Assembly (NCBI RefSeq): GCF_025660475.1
Contig: NZ_JAOUSF010000004.1
Location: 248,001-312,000 of the forward strand
DNA: 64,000 bases
Direction of reading: 5' to 3'
Source: Perspicuibacillus lycopersici
Lineage (GTDB): Bacteria; Bacillota; Bacilli; Bacillales; Caldibacillaceae
Of the stretch, positions 7,925 to 15,987 are shown in pieces. The notes beneath the pieces were generated by a model. The model did no database searches. It had not been told where the DNA came from and saw only the letters and a list, made by a program, of their open reading frames with translations. The position numbers were made by a program, and so were the translations under genes. The stretch's first letter is position 1. Every line of letters starts with the position of its first letter.

Positions 7925-8836
7925 TTGGAATATATCGTAGAGACAAGGAAATTAACAAAGCGATTCGGAAAAGAATTTGCAGTATCTGATTTAGCGATGA
8001 AAATACCAAAGGGAGAAATATACGGTTTTTTAGGACCGAATGGTGCAGGAAAGACGACTACGATTCGGATGCTATTAGGACTAATGCAACCTACAGCCGG
8101 TTCTGTACGAATTTTTGGAAGTGATCTGAAAAAGGATAGAATAAATATTTTAAAAAAAGTGGGCTCCCTCGTAGAGAATCCATCCTACTATCCACATTTG
8201 ACTGCAGCAGAGAATTTAGAAGTACTAAGAAAAATTTATGGAACAGAAAAAAATCGAGTAAACGAGGTTTTAGAGATTGTCCGTTTATCGGATGTTGCAA
8301 ATAAAAAGGTGAAGGGCTTTTCCCTTGGAATGAAGCAGAGGCTAGGTATTGCGGCAGCTCTGTTAAACCGTCCAGAATTATTAATATTAGATGAACCGAC
8401 GAACGGATTAGATCCTTCGGGGATTATCGAGATTCGGAATCTAATTAAACGATTACCTTCTATTTATGGAATGACGATCGTAATTTCTAGTCATCTTTTG
8501 TCGGAAATTGATCAAATTGCGACAACGGTAGGTATCGTAAGTAAAGGAAAAATGATTTTTCAAGATTCTATTGATGTTATGCGAACATTTTCGAAGCAAA
8601 GTGTTGTTGTAAAGGTAAATGAAAGCGAAAAGGCTTGGCGTTCGTTAATGGCAAAGGGCATTCAAGGGGAACTGCATGATGGGAAAATTTTATTGGTTGA
8701 TAAAACAGATCAAGAGATAGCAGCAATTATTCGCAATCTCGTCCAAAATGGACACGATATTTATCGAGTGGAGGAGGACAAACGATCATTGGAGGATATC
8801 TTCCTACAAATGACGGCGGAGGAGGAGCGTGTCTGA
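7925..8836 (+). CDS. ABC transporter ATP-binding protein (LanF/BcrA-like)
   Basis: ATPase of a three-gene ABC exporter. It shows Walker A GPNGAGKTT, Q-loop, signature FSLGMKQRL, Walker B LLILDEPTNGLD and the switch His (ISSHLL), plus the extra C-terminal domain common in BcrA/LanF-type ATPases. I chose TTG 7925 because GAGGTG (7913-7918) is correctly spaced for it; a GTG at 7916 lies inside that site. The closest functional type is the exporter that protects cells from lantibiotics or bacitracin, a family-level inference. The stop codon overlaps the next ATG by one base. Confidence 0.9.
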   Translation: MEYIVETRKLTKRFGKEFAVSDLAMKIPKGEIYGFLGPNGAGKTTTIRMLLGLMQPTAGSVRIFGSDLKKDRINILKKVGSLVENPSYYPHLTAAENLEVLRKIYGTEKNRVNEVLEIVRLSDVANKKVKGFSLGMKQRLGIAAALLNRPELLILDEPTNGLDPSGIIEIRNLIKRLPSIYGMTIVISSHLLSEIDQIATTVGIVSKGKMIFQDSIDVMRTFSKQSVVVKVNESEKAWRSLMAKGIQGELHDGKILLVDKTDQEIAAIIRNLVQNGHDIYRVEEDKRSLEDIFLQMTAEEERV

Positions 8837-9546
8837 TGATTGGAAAACTAATCGGAATAGAATTAATGAAAATCAAACGTAAAGGAATTTGGTTTTTAAC
8901 AGTATTAGGTCCCATTGGAGTGGTTGCTCTACAAATCGTCAACTACAGTGTGCGTAAAGATTATTTATTGCAGCAAAGTGAGGATGATTGGCTTTTCTAT
9001 TTGTTAAATACCTCATCCATTACACCGTTTGCGATTATTTTAGGAATTGTCATTTTAACATCGTTTATGGCAAGTATTGAAAATGAAACAAATGCTTGGA
9101 AACAGCTTGTTGCCATGCCTGTCTCTAAATACAGTATTTATTTATCAAAATATACAGTGCTACTGTTTTTACTGCTGCTTTCCGCTAGTCTACTTACTGT
9201 ATTTACATTTATATACGGATTATTTCTAGATTTAGGTGAAGTAGTTCCCTATCGGGAGTTATTTATGTATTCCTTCTATCCATTATTTGCAGCATTTCCT
9301 GTTTTAGGCTTGCAGTTGTGGGTTTCTTTTGTCAGTACGAATCAAGGAATCCCGGTTTCCATCGGTGTGATAGGTGTTATTCTTAGTTACTCTGCCTATG
9401 TGATACCGGATTGGTTGATTTGGAAATGGCCATCATTAATGAACCAATGGGATGAACCTTTAATCAATGTATGGCTAGGGCTTGCCGTAGGGTTTATCTT
9501 ATATTTCATTGGAATGCTAGATTTTCATAGAAGGGACGTGAAATAA
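8836..9546 (+). CDS. ABC-2 permease, lantibiotic-immunity type (LanE/G-like)
   Basis: A 236-residue permease with six predicted membrane helices. It has the early pattern IELMKIKRKGIWFLTVLGP and the cytoplasmic loop ENETNAWKQLVAMPVSKYSI, both seen in MutE/EpiE- and MutG-type immunity permeases. It overlaps the ATPase gene by one base and abuts the second permease directly, so the three are one operon. It should form a heterodimer with the next product and extrude or expel a membrane-active peptide. Confidence 0.85.
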   Translation: MIGKLIGIELMKIKRKGIWFLTVLGPIGVVALQIVNYSVRKDYLLQQSEDDWLFYLLNTSSITPFAIILGIVILTSFMASIENETNAWKQLVAMPVSKYSIYLSKYTVLLFLLLLSASLLTVFTFIYGLFLDLGEVVPYRELFMYSFYPLFAAFPVLGLQLWVSFVSTNQGIPVSIGVIGVILSYSAYVIPDWLIWKWPSLMNQWDEPLINVWLGLAVGFILYFIGMLDFHRRDVK

Positions 9547-10278
9547 GTGTATCATTTACTGGATGCCGAATGGTTGAAGCTTCGAAAGTCCAAAATAACG
9601 TTTATTATGTTTGTTGGACCGATCGTCGGAATGATCCTTGGATTAACTGTCAGCACGGATATGTTTCCGGATGAAATTAATCATTGGTTTAGTACTTTGA
9701 TGGTAATGAATTTGACCTATGCTTTATTATTTTTGCCATTAATCACCGGTGTTTTAGCAAGTACCATTTGTCGTTATGAGCATCAGGCTGGCGGCTGGAA
9801 GCAGCTATTAGCATTGCCGGTGACAAGAGGGAAAGTGTTTATAGCGAAATATTTATTACTAATCGTTCTTATTTTTGCTATGCAAGTTCTTTATCTTGGA
9901 GCAGTTGTTACCATTGGCTTTATTCATCAATATACCGATCCATTCCCAATGGAAATTGTTTGGAAAAGTATTCTTGGTGGTTGGGTTGCCACCTTCCCGT
10001 TGGCAGCATTACAGCTATGGATGTCCTTAATGTTTAAGAGCTTTGCTGCACCGTTAGCAGTCAATGTGATTTTTACCCTTCCTGCCATTTTAGCTGTGAA
10101 CTCCGAAAAGGTAGGACCATATTATCCATGGGCACAGCCATTCTCCATGATGTATATTGGTGGCGATACAAAGGATGTCTTTTTTATCCCATGGGAACAA
10201 TTAATTACAGTAGTAGGTGGGGGCTTTTTGTTATTTTTTCTTTGTGGCTATATTTATTTTCAGCGAAAAGCAGTTTAA
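9547..10278 (+). CDS. Second ABC-2 permease of the same exporter
   Basis: The 243-residue product is paralogous to the preceding permease: EWLKLRKSKITFIMFVGP near the start, EHQAGGWKQLLALPVTRGKV in the loop, and six membrane segments. The GTG start at 9547 directly follows the TAA of the previous gene. The sequence differs enough that the pair most likely works as a heterodimer, as in LanEG. The operon ends at the terminator 10325-10362. Confidence 0.85.
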   Translation: MYHLLDAEWLKLRKSKITFIMFVGPIVGMILGLTVSTDMFPDEINHWFSTLMVMNLTYALLFLPLITGVLASTICRYEHQAGGWKQLLALPVTRGKVFIAKYLLLIVLIFAMQVLYLGAVVTIGFIHQYTDPFPMEIVWKSILGGWVATFPLAALQLWMSLMFKSFAAPLAVNVIFTLPAILAVNSEKVGPYYPWAQPFSMMYIGGDTKDVFFIPWEQLITVVGGGFLLFFLCGYIYFQRKAV

Positions 10279-10324
10279 TCGAACTAGCTTTTTCTTTCAA
10301 ATAATGTATGGTGTTGCGCATGAA

Positions 10325-10370
10325 AAACCTAGATTTTGGTAAATTTCCAGAAATCTAGGTTTGTTTTTGT
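10325..10370 (+). terminator. Rho-independent terminator of the ABC operon
   Basis: AAACCTAGATTT (10325-10336) pairs perfectly with AAATCTAGGTTT (10351-10362), followed by a T-rich run. Confidence 0.95.
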
Positions 10371-10533
10371 TTGACAGGGAAAAATTACAATTAGAAGAAG
10401 GGGTTGCGAAACTTTTCATGGCATTCGTTTTAGTATAAAATAATAGTTTGTATATAAATAAATGGATTTATCGTATGTAAGGAAAATAACTGATTGTAAG
10501 CATCCGATTTTTAGAAAATAAGGAGCACATTAA

Positions 10534-11916
10534 ATGGATAAACAAACGAACGTGCAAATACAAAAAGGACAAGTATTCCCGTTAACTATAAAACGACTAG
10601 GCATTAATGGTGAAGGTGTCGGTTATTTCAAAAAGCAGGTAGTGTTCGTGCCAGGTGCACTTCCTAATGAAGAAGTAGTAGTCGAGGCTACCAATATTCA
10701 ACATAAATTTGCAGAAGGACGAATTAAAGAAATTCGCAAAAAATCACCGTTTCGTGTGAAAGCACCATGTCCAATTTATAAGGAATGTGGTGGCTGCCAA
10801 TTACAGCATTTACAATATGAGCAACAGCTAAAGGAAAAACGCGATATTGTCATTCAATCGTTAGAGCGTCATACAAAGTTGAATATTGGAAAACTAGATA
10901 TTCGACCAACAATCGGTATGGAAAATCCATGGGGCTACCGTAACAAAAGTCAATTCCAGGTAGGGCTGAAAAAAGGCAAAGTAATCGCAGGTCTATATAG
11001 TATGAATACCCATCAGCTAATCGATATTCCAAACTGTATGGTACAGCATCCTTCCACGAATAAAACGGTGACAGTAGTAAAACGAATTTTAGCGGACTTA
11101 AATATTCCGATCTATGATGAACGGAAGCGCAAAGGGGTTGTTCGTACCGTTGTCTCACGTGCCGGGATAACGACTGGCGAGGTTCAAGTTGTCTTAATTA
11201 CAGCGCAAAAAGAGCTACCGAAAAAGGACATGATTATCGCAGAAATTCAAAAACGGCTACCAGAAGTAAAATCGATCATTCAAAACATTAATGGAAGAAA
11301 AACATCGTTAATTTTTGGCGAGGAAACGATTCATCTAAGTGGCGAACAGGTGATTCAAGAATCATTAGGTGATTTAAGCTTTGAATTATCTGCACGTGCC
11401 TTTTTCCAATTGAATCCACTACAAACAGTGAAGCTATATGATGAAGTGAAAAAAGCTGCCCAGCTTTCTGGCAGCGAAAAAGTGGTAGATGCTTATTGTG
11501 GTGTTGGGACAATTGGTTTATGGCTAGCAAGTAAAGCAGGGGAAATTCGGGGTATGGATGTAATTAAAGAAGCGATAGATGACGCGAAGAAAAACGCGAA
11601 ACGCCACGGAATCAAAAATGCTCATTACGAAGTTGGCAAGGCAGAGCAAGTCATGCCAAAATGGGTGAAATCCGGCTGGCAGCCAGATGTCGTCGTCGTC
11701 GATCCACCACGATCCGGCTGTGACGACGCATTGCTAAATACGATTTTACAAACGAACGCCAAGCAAGTAGTGTACGTTTCCTGTAACCCATCAACATTAG
11801 CAAAAGACTTGAATCGCTTAATGAAAAAATATGATGTAGAGTATATTCAGCCAGTGGACATGTTTCCGCATACGGCGCATGTGGAAGTAGTAACATCGTT
11901 AAACCTTAAATTGTAA
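10534..11916 (+). CDS. rlmCD: 23S rRNA (uracil-5-)-methyltransferase, RlmCD/RumA family
   Basis: SAM-dependent enzyme that makes 5-methyluridine in 23S rRNA; the Bacillus homologue YefA modifies both U747 and U1939. The 460-residue product has an N-terminal TRAM RNA-binding domain (about 8-68), a 4Fe-4S cluster motif (C79, C85, C88 in [10 protein letters not shown], and C168 in IPNCM), the SAM loop [10 protein letters not shown], the DPPRSG motif, and the nucleophile Cys in [10 protein letters not shown]. Length matches YefA. AAGGAGC precedes the ATG. It is a single-gene unit. Confidence 0.93.
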   Translation: MDKQTNVQIQKGQVFPLTIKRLGINGEGVGYFKKQVVFVPGALPNEEVVVEATNIQHKFAEGRIKEIRKKSPFRVKAPCPIYKECGGCQLQHLQYEQQLKEKRDIVIQSLERHTKLNIGKLDIRPTIGMENPWGYRNKSQFQVGLKKGKVIAGLYSMNTHQLIDIPNCMVQHPSTNKTVTVVKRILADLNIPIYDERKRKGVVRTVVSRAGITTGEVQVVLITAQKELPKKDMIIAEIQKRLPEVKSIIQNINGRKTSLIFGEETIHLSGEQVIQESLGDLSFELSARAFFQLNPLQTVKLYDEVKKAAQLSGSEKVVDAYCGVGTIGLWLASKAGEIRGMDVIKEAIDDAKKNAKRHGIKNAHYEVGKAEQVMPKWVKSGWQPDVVVVDPPRSGCDDALLNTILQTNAKQVVYVSCNPSTLAKDLNRLMKKYDVEYIQPVDMFPHTAHVEVVTSLNLKL

Positions 11917-11937
11917 CAAAATAATAAACTCTTCCGA

Positions 11938-12383
11938 ACTAAAATAAACATTTCCGATTCAGGCTCGATCTCAGTTAAAATAAATATTTCCGATTTTCGA
12001 TTCTGATTCAATACAATCCCGGGTTTTCCTCATTAGGAACCCGGGATTTTTTCTGGTATAATTCAATAGAAAATCAATAATAACTAAATAGTTTTATCCT
12101 AGCTAATCATGTTTGAACCCTCACCAATTCAGGCTTTTTTCAATATTTCACTAAGGTGTTTATTCAATAAGAGACCGAAGGTCTCATTCAATCTTTTCTC
12201 CATGTTTTTTCTTATTTCCCTTATTCATTTCTCCGCCTATTTTTCATTCCAAAATCGGAAGACTTTATTTTAACTCCCGAAAAAACGTGAAAAAAATGCG
12301 GAAAAACAGGTGGAAAAACGGTCATTTTTGAATCAAAAAAGGTCCAAAATGGGGGTTCCGTCGGAAATCTTTATTTTAACTCG
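11938..12383. repeat. Four copies of an AGTTAAAATAAA-N3-TTCCGA motif, two in each orientation
   Basis: Forward copies run at about 11938-11957 (ACTAAAATAAACATTTCCGA) and 11974-11993 (GTTAAAATAAATATTTCCGA). Reverse copies lie at 12257-12276 (TCGGAAGACTTTATTTTAAC) and 12361-12380 (TCGGAAATCTTTATTTTAAC). The motif is thus arranged head-to-head around about 260 bases. The extra TTCCGA at 11932 suggests a decayed fifth copy. It looks like a dispersed intergenic family; its function is unknown. Confidence 0.65.
12015..12052 (+). terminator. Rho-independent terminator downstream of rlmCD
   Basis: AATCCCGGGTT (12015-12025) pairs perfectly with AACCCGGGATT (12038-12048), followed by T residues. It lies about 100 bases after the rlmCD stop, with two repeat copies in between. 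Confidence 0.9.
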
Positions 12384-12544
12384 AACGGAAGAATGCGGGT
12401 TTGAGGAGCGGGTTTTGAGTGATTTCTATTTTTGTTATACAAAATTGTAACGAACCAATAATTCTTACCAATACCATAAAAAACATCTCCAATTTCTCTT
12501 TTAAGTGAGAAAAAATAGATTTCGTAAAAAAGCGTGAGAAGAAC

Positions 12545-12576
12545 AGGGCTTTCCCTTAAGGGATAGTCCTTTTTTG
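12545..12576 (+). terminator. Orphan terminator-like hairpin
   Basis: AGGGCTTTCCC pairs with GGGATAGTCCT around TTAA, with one mismatch and one wobble, followed by six T. No gene lies directly upstream, so it may close a transcript coming from the repeat region. Confidence 0.5.
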
Positions 12577-12770
12577 TGGCCGGATAAAGTTGTTATTCGG
12601 ACTGGCATAAGTTCTAGATGTTTTCGCCTCCCTTTCCAAACTAGCTATTTGTGCTATGTGGGAGATTAGCTGGAAAAAAAGAATAATAGAGATATTTAGA
12701 ATAAAGGGGATATTTTTGATAAAATATTCATAATTTGATGGATATTGAAAAGAAAGTGAGTGGTGAGTAG

Positions 12771-13541
12771 ATGAATGATAGTTTGAGGGGAAAGATTGAA
12801 GAAATAATCGGTAAAATAAATACGGTGGATTTACTTGTTGAACAAGGATGCACTTCTGAAGTCCGTAAAATTGAGACAATTAAAGGTTTATATCTACTAA
12901 AAAGTGCATTCAAGGAAAAATATCGAATGTGGCTAAAGGAAGAGGCAAGGATATTAGAGAACATAAATATAGAAAAACAGATACCAGTTCCTGATTATTA
13001 TGGATTTATAGAGGATGATAATAGCAGTAATCTGATTGTGTCGTTTGAGAATGGAACGACATTAACCACTGCTTTACGGGAAGCAAAATCACTTACTGAA
13101 CGAAAATCTCTAATTAAAAGCTTCGGGTTATTTCTTCATCAATTCCATGAAAAGGAACCTATTAAGGTACTTGAGCAGAAAAATGATTGGCTAGAAAGAC
13201 AGCTTGTTAAAGCTCAATATTATGTTGAAAATGGGCAAACAGAGGGCAGTAAAGAATTGCTAAATCAGCTAATAGCTAGAAAACCTTTTTCAGTGAAACA
13301 AACGATGATACATGGGGACTGCACAACAGATAATGTGTTAGTGAAAAATGGAGAAGTGAAACTTTTCATTGATATAGCTGGAATGACGGTGGGAGACCCT
13401 CGCTATGATATATCATTAGCAATAAGTGATTTTGTAGATGATCCGGAACTTTTAAATACTTTTTATGACGGGTATATACGCTATCGAGTTTCTTCGGAAG
13501 AGTTTCACTATTTTAATGATGGATTATATGAGTTTTTCTAA
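12771..13541 (+). CDS. Aminoglycoside-phosphotransferase-family protein
   Basis: A 256-residue protein of the APH/choline-kinase fold. The catalytic loop is MIHGDCTTDNVLV (HGD...DN), and the magnesium site reads FIDIAGMTVGDPRYDIS, where the usual Asp-Trp becomes Asp-Ile. An N-lobe lysine is present in LYLLKSAFKEKY. Such proteins phosphorylate aminoglycosides, macrolides or cell metabolites; the substrate here cannot be told and resistance should not be assumed. GAGTGGTGAG precedes the ATG. It is a little shorter than typical APH enzymes. A tiny membrane peptide gene follows by 62 bases. Confidence 0.75.
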   Translation: MNDSLRGKIEEIIGKINTVDLLVEQGCTSEVRKIETIKGLYLLKSAFKEKYRMWLKEEARILENINIEKQIPVPDYYGFIEDDNSSNLIVSFENGTTLTTALREAKSLTERKSLIKSFGLFLHQFHEKEPIKVLEQKNDWLERQLVKAQYYVENGQTEGSKELLNQLIARKPFSVKQTMIHGDCTTDNVLVKNGEVKLFIDIAGMTVGDPRYDISLAISDFVDDPELLNTFYDGYIRYRVSSEEFHYFNDGLYEFF

Positions 13542-13603
13542 AAAATTCATATCCTTGACGGAAAATTAAATAAGAAATTTATAGATTAAAGGAGATGAAT
13601 AGT

Positions 13604-13675
13604 ATGGAAACGCAAATCATTACGGTAATTTTATCCACATCTGTACTAGGTGCTATTTTGGGAATTTTTTGGTAA
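13604..13675 (+). CDS. 23-residue hydrophobic membrane peptide
   Basis: A short ORF with a strong, well-spaced site (AAAGGAG, nine bases before ATG 13604) encodes METQIITVILSTSVLGAILG followed by IFW and stop. After four polar residues the whole chain is one membrane-spanning helix. A terminator follows at 13742-13767. Such peptides in bacilli act as regulators of membrane enzymes or as small toxins; no antitoxin RNA or partner is identified here. An ATG at 13595 is possible but overlaps the ribosome-binding site. Confidence 0.6.
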   Translation: METQIITVILSTSVLGAILGIFW

Positions 13676-13741
13676 GGAGAGTCCATCTGGTTTTATCAGA
13701 CCATATACCTTTTACTTAATAAAATAGGAGAGAGAGAATGG

Positions 13742-13768
13742 AAAAGCCTGAGACAATGGGCTTTTTTA
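13742..13768 (+). terminator. Rho-independent terminator after the peptide gene
   Basis: AAAAGCC (13742-13748) and GGGCTTTT pair around a short loop followed by T residues. Confidence 0.8.
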
Positions 13769-13795
13769 TTTGCACTTAAATTAATGGAAAAATCA

Positions 13796-13823
13796 TTGAC
13801 TTATAGTCTAATTAGACTATAAT
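13796..13823 (+). promoter_or_regulatory. Promoter of the acetylesterase-padR operon
   Basis: TTGACT (13796-13801), 16 bases, then TATAAT (13818-13823): a near-consensus housekeeping promoter whose spacer is filled by a PadR-type operator. Confidence 0.85.
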
Positions 13824-13850
13824 ATTTACGTGTTCATAGTCTAATTAGAC
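13804..13850. promoter_or_regulatory. Two PadR-type operators 33 bp apart
   Basis: Operator 1 is the perfect palindrome TAGTCTAATTAGACTA (13804-13819), lying between the -35 and -10 elements. Operator 2, TAGTCTAATTAGAC (13837-13850), repeats it downstream of the -10. The centres are 33 bp apart, about three helical turns, so two dimers could bind the same DNA face. The operon encodes a PadR-family repressor (14830-15351), so autoregulation is the simple reading. Confidence 0.88.
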
Positions 13851-13950
13851 GAAAATAATATTTGTAAGTTGGAAACTACGTAAGTATTCAATAGAAAAAG
13901 GAACACGCAATATTCTTTTGTAAATAATACAAAAAGAGAGGATGAAAAAA

Positions 13951-14799
13951 ATGATTCAATCATTTTTACTAATAGGTCAATCAAATATGGCGGGACGGGG
14001 ATTTATCCATGACGTACCACCGATTATTAATGAAAGAATTCAAATGCTGCGGAATGGTCGATGGCAAATGATGACAGAGCCGATCCATTATGATCGACCG
14101 GTTGCAGGAATAAGTTTGGCTGGTTCATTTGCAGATGCATGGTGTCGGAAAAATCAAGAGGATATGATAGGATTTATCCCTTGTGCAGAAGGTGGAAGCA
14201 CGCTCGATGAATGGGCTCCAGATCAAACACTATTTCAACATGCAATCATGGAAGCGAAATTTGCTATGCAAACTAGTAAATTAACCGGGATTCTTTGGCA
14301 TCAAGGGGAAAGTGATAGTATGAATGGGAACTACAAAGTTTATTACAACAAATTACTCTCCATTATGGATGCCTTTAGAAAGGAATTGAATGCACCAGAT
14401 ATTCCGCTTATTATTGGTGGTTTAGGTGATTTTTTAGGAAAAGATGGATTTGGAAAAGGTTGTACGGAATATACCTTCATTAATCAACAGCTACAAAAAT
14501 TTGCTTTGGAACAAGATAATTGTTTTTTTGTTACAGCAGCAGGGCTAACATCTAATCCAGATGGTATTCATATGGATGCCATTTCACAAAGAAAATTTGG
14601 TTTCCGCTATTTTGAAGCTTTCTCTAATAAGCAACATGTAATGGAACCATTAACAAATGAAGATGAGCTGTTAAATCTTATTTCTTCTAGAACATATAGC
14701 AAAGCAGAAATGATCTATATGAAAATAATGGACCTGTCATTAGGAAAAATATCCTATGAAGAATTTCAATTACAACTCGTGCAAATCAACAAGGAATAG
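13951..14799 (+). CDS. Sialate O-acetylesterase-like SGNH hydrolase (SASA family)
   Basis: The 282-residue product belongs to the SASA/CE6-type SGNH esterases. It has the block I serine in LLIGQSNMAGRG near the N-terminus, an oxyanion Gly in CAEGGS, block III HQGESD, and the C-terminal catalytic pair in NPDGIHMD. These enzymes remove O-acetyl groups from sugars. There is no signal peptide, so it acts in the cytoplasm. I chose ATG 13951 because GAGAGG ends nine bases before it; ATG 13942 overlaps that site. It is the first gene of an operon with a PadR repressor. Confidence 0.85.
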   Translation: MIQSFLLIGQSNMAGRGFIHDVPPIINERIQMLRNGRWQMMTEPIHYDRPVAGISLAGSFADAWCRKNQEDMIGFIPCAEGGSTLDEWAPDQTLFQHAIMEAKFAMQTSKLTGILWHQGESDSMNGNYKVYYNKLLSIMDAFRKELNAPDIPLIIGGLGDFLGKDGFGKGCTEYTFINQQLQKFALEQDNCFFVTAAGLTSNPDGIHMDAISQRKFGFRYFEAFSNKQHVMEPLTNEDELLNLISSRTYSKAEMIYMKIMDLSLGKISYEEFQLQLVQINKE

Positions 14800-14829
14800 A
14801 ATAGCTTTTAGCATAAAGAGGGTGATTAT

Positions 14830-15351
14830 TTGATACCATTACTTATTTTAGGTTTATTGAAGCAAAATCCTGGCTCTTATGGATATGAGTTGTTAGCTTT
14901 AATGGAGGAGAGACATTATAAATATATCGTAAATTTTACGAAAGGATCCTTTTATTATAATCTTCAACAGTTAGAGGAAAAACAATATATTCAAAAGGTT
15001 GAGCAATTAGACAACACGAGAGAGACACGTAATTATATTATTACGGAACTAGGAAATAAAGAGTTTGAAAAATTAATGTTCCAATATGGCTCTAAGACTG
15101 ATTATATCAATTTATCTTTTTATGCTGCGATGCTGTTTGCGGATGAATATGACAAAAAAGAGCTAATCAAGCTAATGGAAATTCAAATCGAACAAACAAA
15201 AGAGAAAATATCTTTGCTAGAACATTCGATCCAGCATTCCGAAACAATTTCGATACCTTTTAAAAAAATGCTAGAAAATTCACTTTCCCATCATTTAGTA
15301 AATGTTCAATGGTTTGAAGGGCTTTTAAAGGAAATAAGAAGTGAAAATTAA
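14830..15351 (+). CDS. PadR-family transcriptional repressor
   Basis: The 173-residue protein starts at TTG 14830 behind AAAGAGGGTGA. It begins directly in the PadR winged helix (LLILGLLKQNPGSYGYELLA, then KGSFYYNLQQLEEKQYI) and ends in the family's antiparallel dimerisation helices (about 95-170). PadR proteins respond to phenolics or antibiotics. The two perfect palindromes at the operon promoter are its likely operators. It follows the esterase gene by 30 bases. Confidence 0.88.
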   Translation: MIPLLILGLLKQNPGSYGYELLALMEERHYKYIVNFTKGSFYYNLQQLEEKQYIQKVEQLDNTRETRNYIITELGNKEFEKLMFQYGSKTDYINLSFYAAMLFADEYDKKELIKLMEIQIEQTKEKISLLEHSIQHSETISIPFKKMLENSLSHHLVNVQWFEGLLKEIRSEN

Positions 15352-15417
15352 AATACAATCCAGCAATTGTTATTACCGTTTTTCGAAAATAAATATAATG
15401 AATTCAAGAGAATATTT

Positions 15418-15450
15418 GGGCTTATCCTTCTAATGGATAAGTCTTTTTTT
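15418..15450 (+). terminator. Rho-independent terminator of the padR operon
   Basis: CTTATCC (15421-15427) pairs with GGATAAG (15435-15441), extended by G-T and G-C pairs, then seven T. Confidence 0.85.
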
Positions 15451-15627
15451 CGTATTTGAAGGAGTTAACTAATATGTTAATTAATGGAAATATATTAAAA
15501 GTTATGGTCTTAGAAAGTTTGAAAAGGGGAAAAATAGGGTAGGAATACTAATAAGTATTATGTTTTTCTAAAATAATACTGGTTGTATGTTTGTAGCGTG
15601 TTTCGCTTGAAAAATTTTTTCTTGCAC

Positions 15628-15641
15628 TGAAACGCGTTTCA
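15628..15641. promoter_or_regulatory. Perfect LacI-type palindrome TGAAACGCGTTTCA
   Basis: A 14-base perfect palindrome with the central CG typical of LacI/GalR-family operators. It lies 346 bases upstream of the LacI-family gene and immediately upstream of the possible small-RNA segment. It does not fit the cre consensus, so a dedicated LacI-type repressor, perhaps the neighbouring one, is more likely than CcpA. Confidence 0.65.
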
Positions 15642-15644
15642 TAA

Positions 15645-15735
15645 ATTACTCTTGTATCGGTGGCGTTACGCAAGTGTGCGGCGTTACACCTTTGTGAAGT
15701 GTTCTTCTATTTAAGAGGAACATTTCTTTTCTTTT
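15645..15735 (+). ncRNA. Possible small RNA ending in a terminator
   Basis: The segment after the palindrome is clearly more GC-rich than its flanks, holds a direct repeat of GGCGTTAC, has no start codon with a ribosome-binding site, and ends in the hairpin GTTCTTCT/AGAGGAAC (15701-15708 with 15714-15721) followed by a T-rich tract. A LacI-type operator just upstream would give it control. Only layout supports this. Confidence 0.3.
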
Positions 15736-15987
15736 TATCCCTAAATATTAGAGGTACGTAAAAGTGCATTTGAAAAGGTGTACCATTTCATAATCAACTT
15801 CCATTTATTTAGAAGAAATGATAGTTCTTTTAAAATGCAAATGGTGGTAATATCAGATTAGCAAAACATAAGAAGATGGAAACGATAAATAAAATTACTA
15901 GATTTTCTATAGTAAAATGAAAAACGAAGTAAGTTGATTTGATAATATGTTTGCTTATTCAAGAGAGTATGTAAAGGGGATATAACC

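Larger units (their letters stand above)
11917..12770. other. Long intergenic region with two inverted pairs of a short repeat
   Basis: These 854 bases hold a terminator at 12015-12048, the four-copy motif described separately, a possible second terminator at 12545-12570, and otherwise no ORF with a ribosome-binding site. Confidence 0.6.
15352..15987. other. Intergenic region with terminators, a palindrome and a possible small RNA
   Basis: The 636-base gap before the LacI-family gene contains a terminator for padR (15418-15450), a perfect palindrome (15628-15641), a GC-rich segment with two GGCGTTAC copies, and a second terminator (15701-15735). The remaining 250 bases before 15988 show nothing I can name. 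Confidence 0.5.

Noticed and set aside
12771-13541. Antibiotic-resistance gene
   Set aside because: Only the general APH fold is supported; the magnesium site deviates and nothing indicates an antibiotic substrate or mobile context.
15628-15641. cre site for CcpA
   Set aside because: The centre does not fit the cre consensus R-C-G-Y at the right positions; a LacI-family operator fits better.
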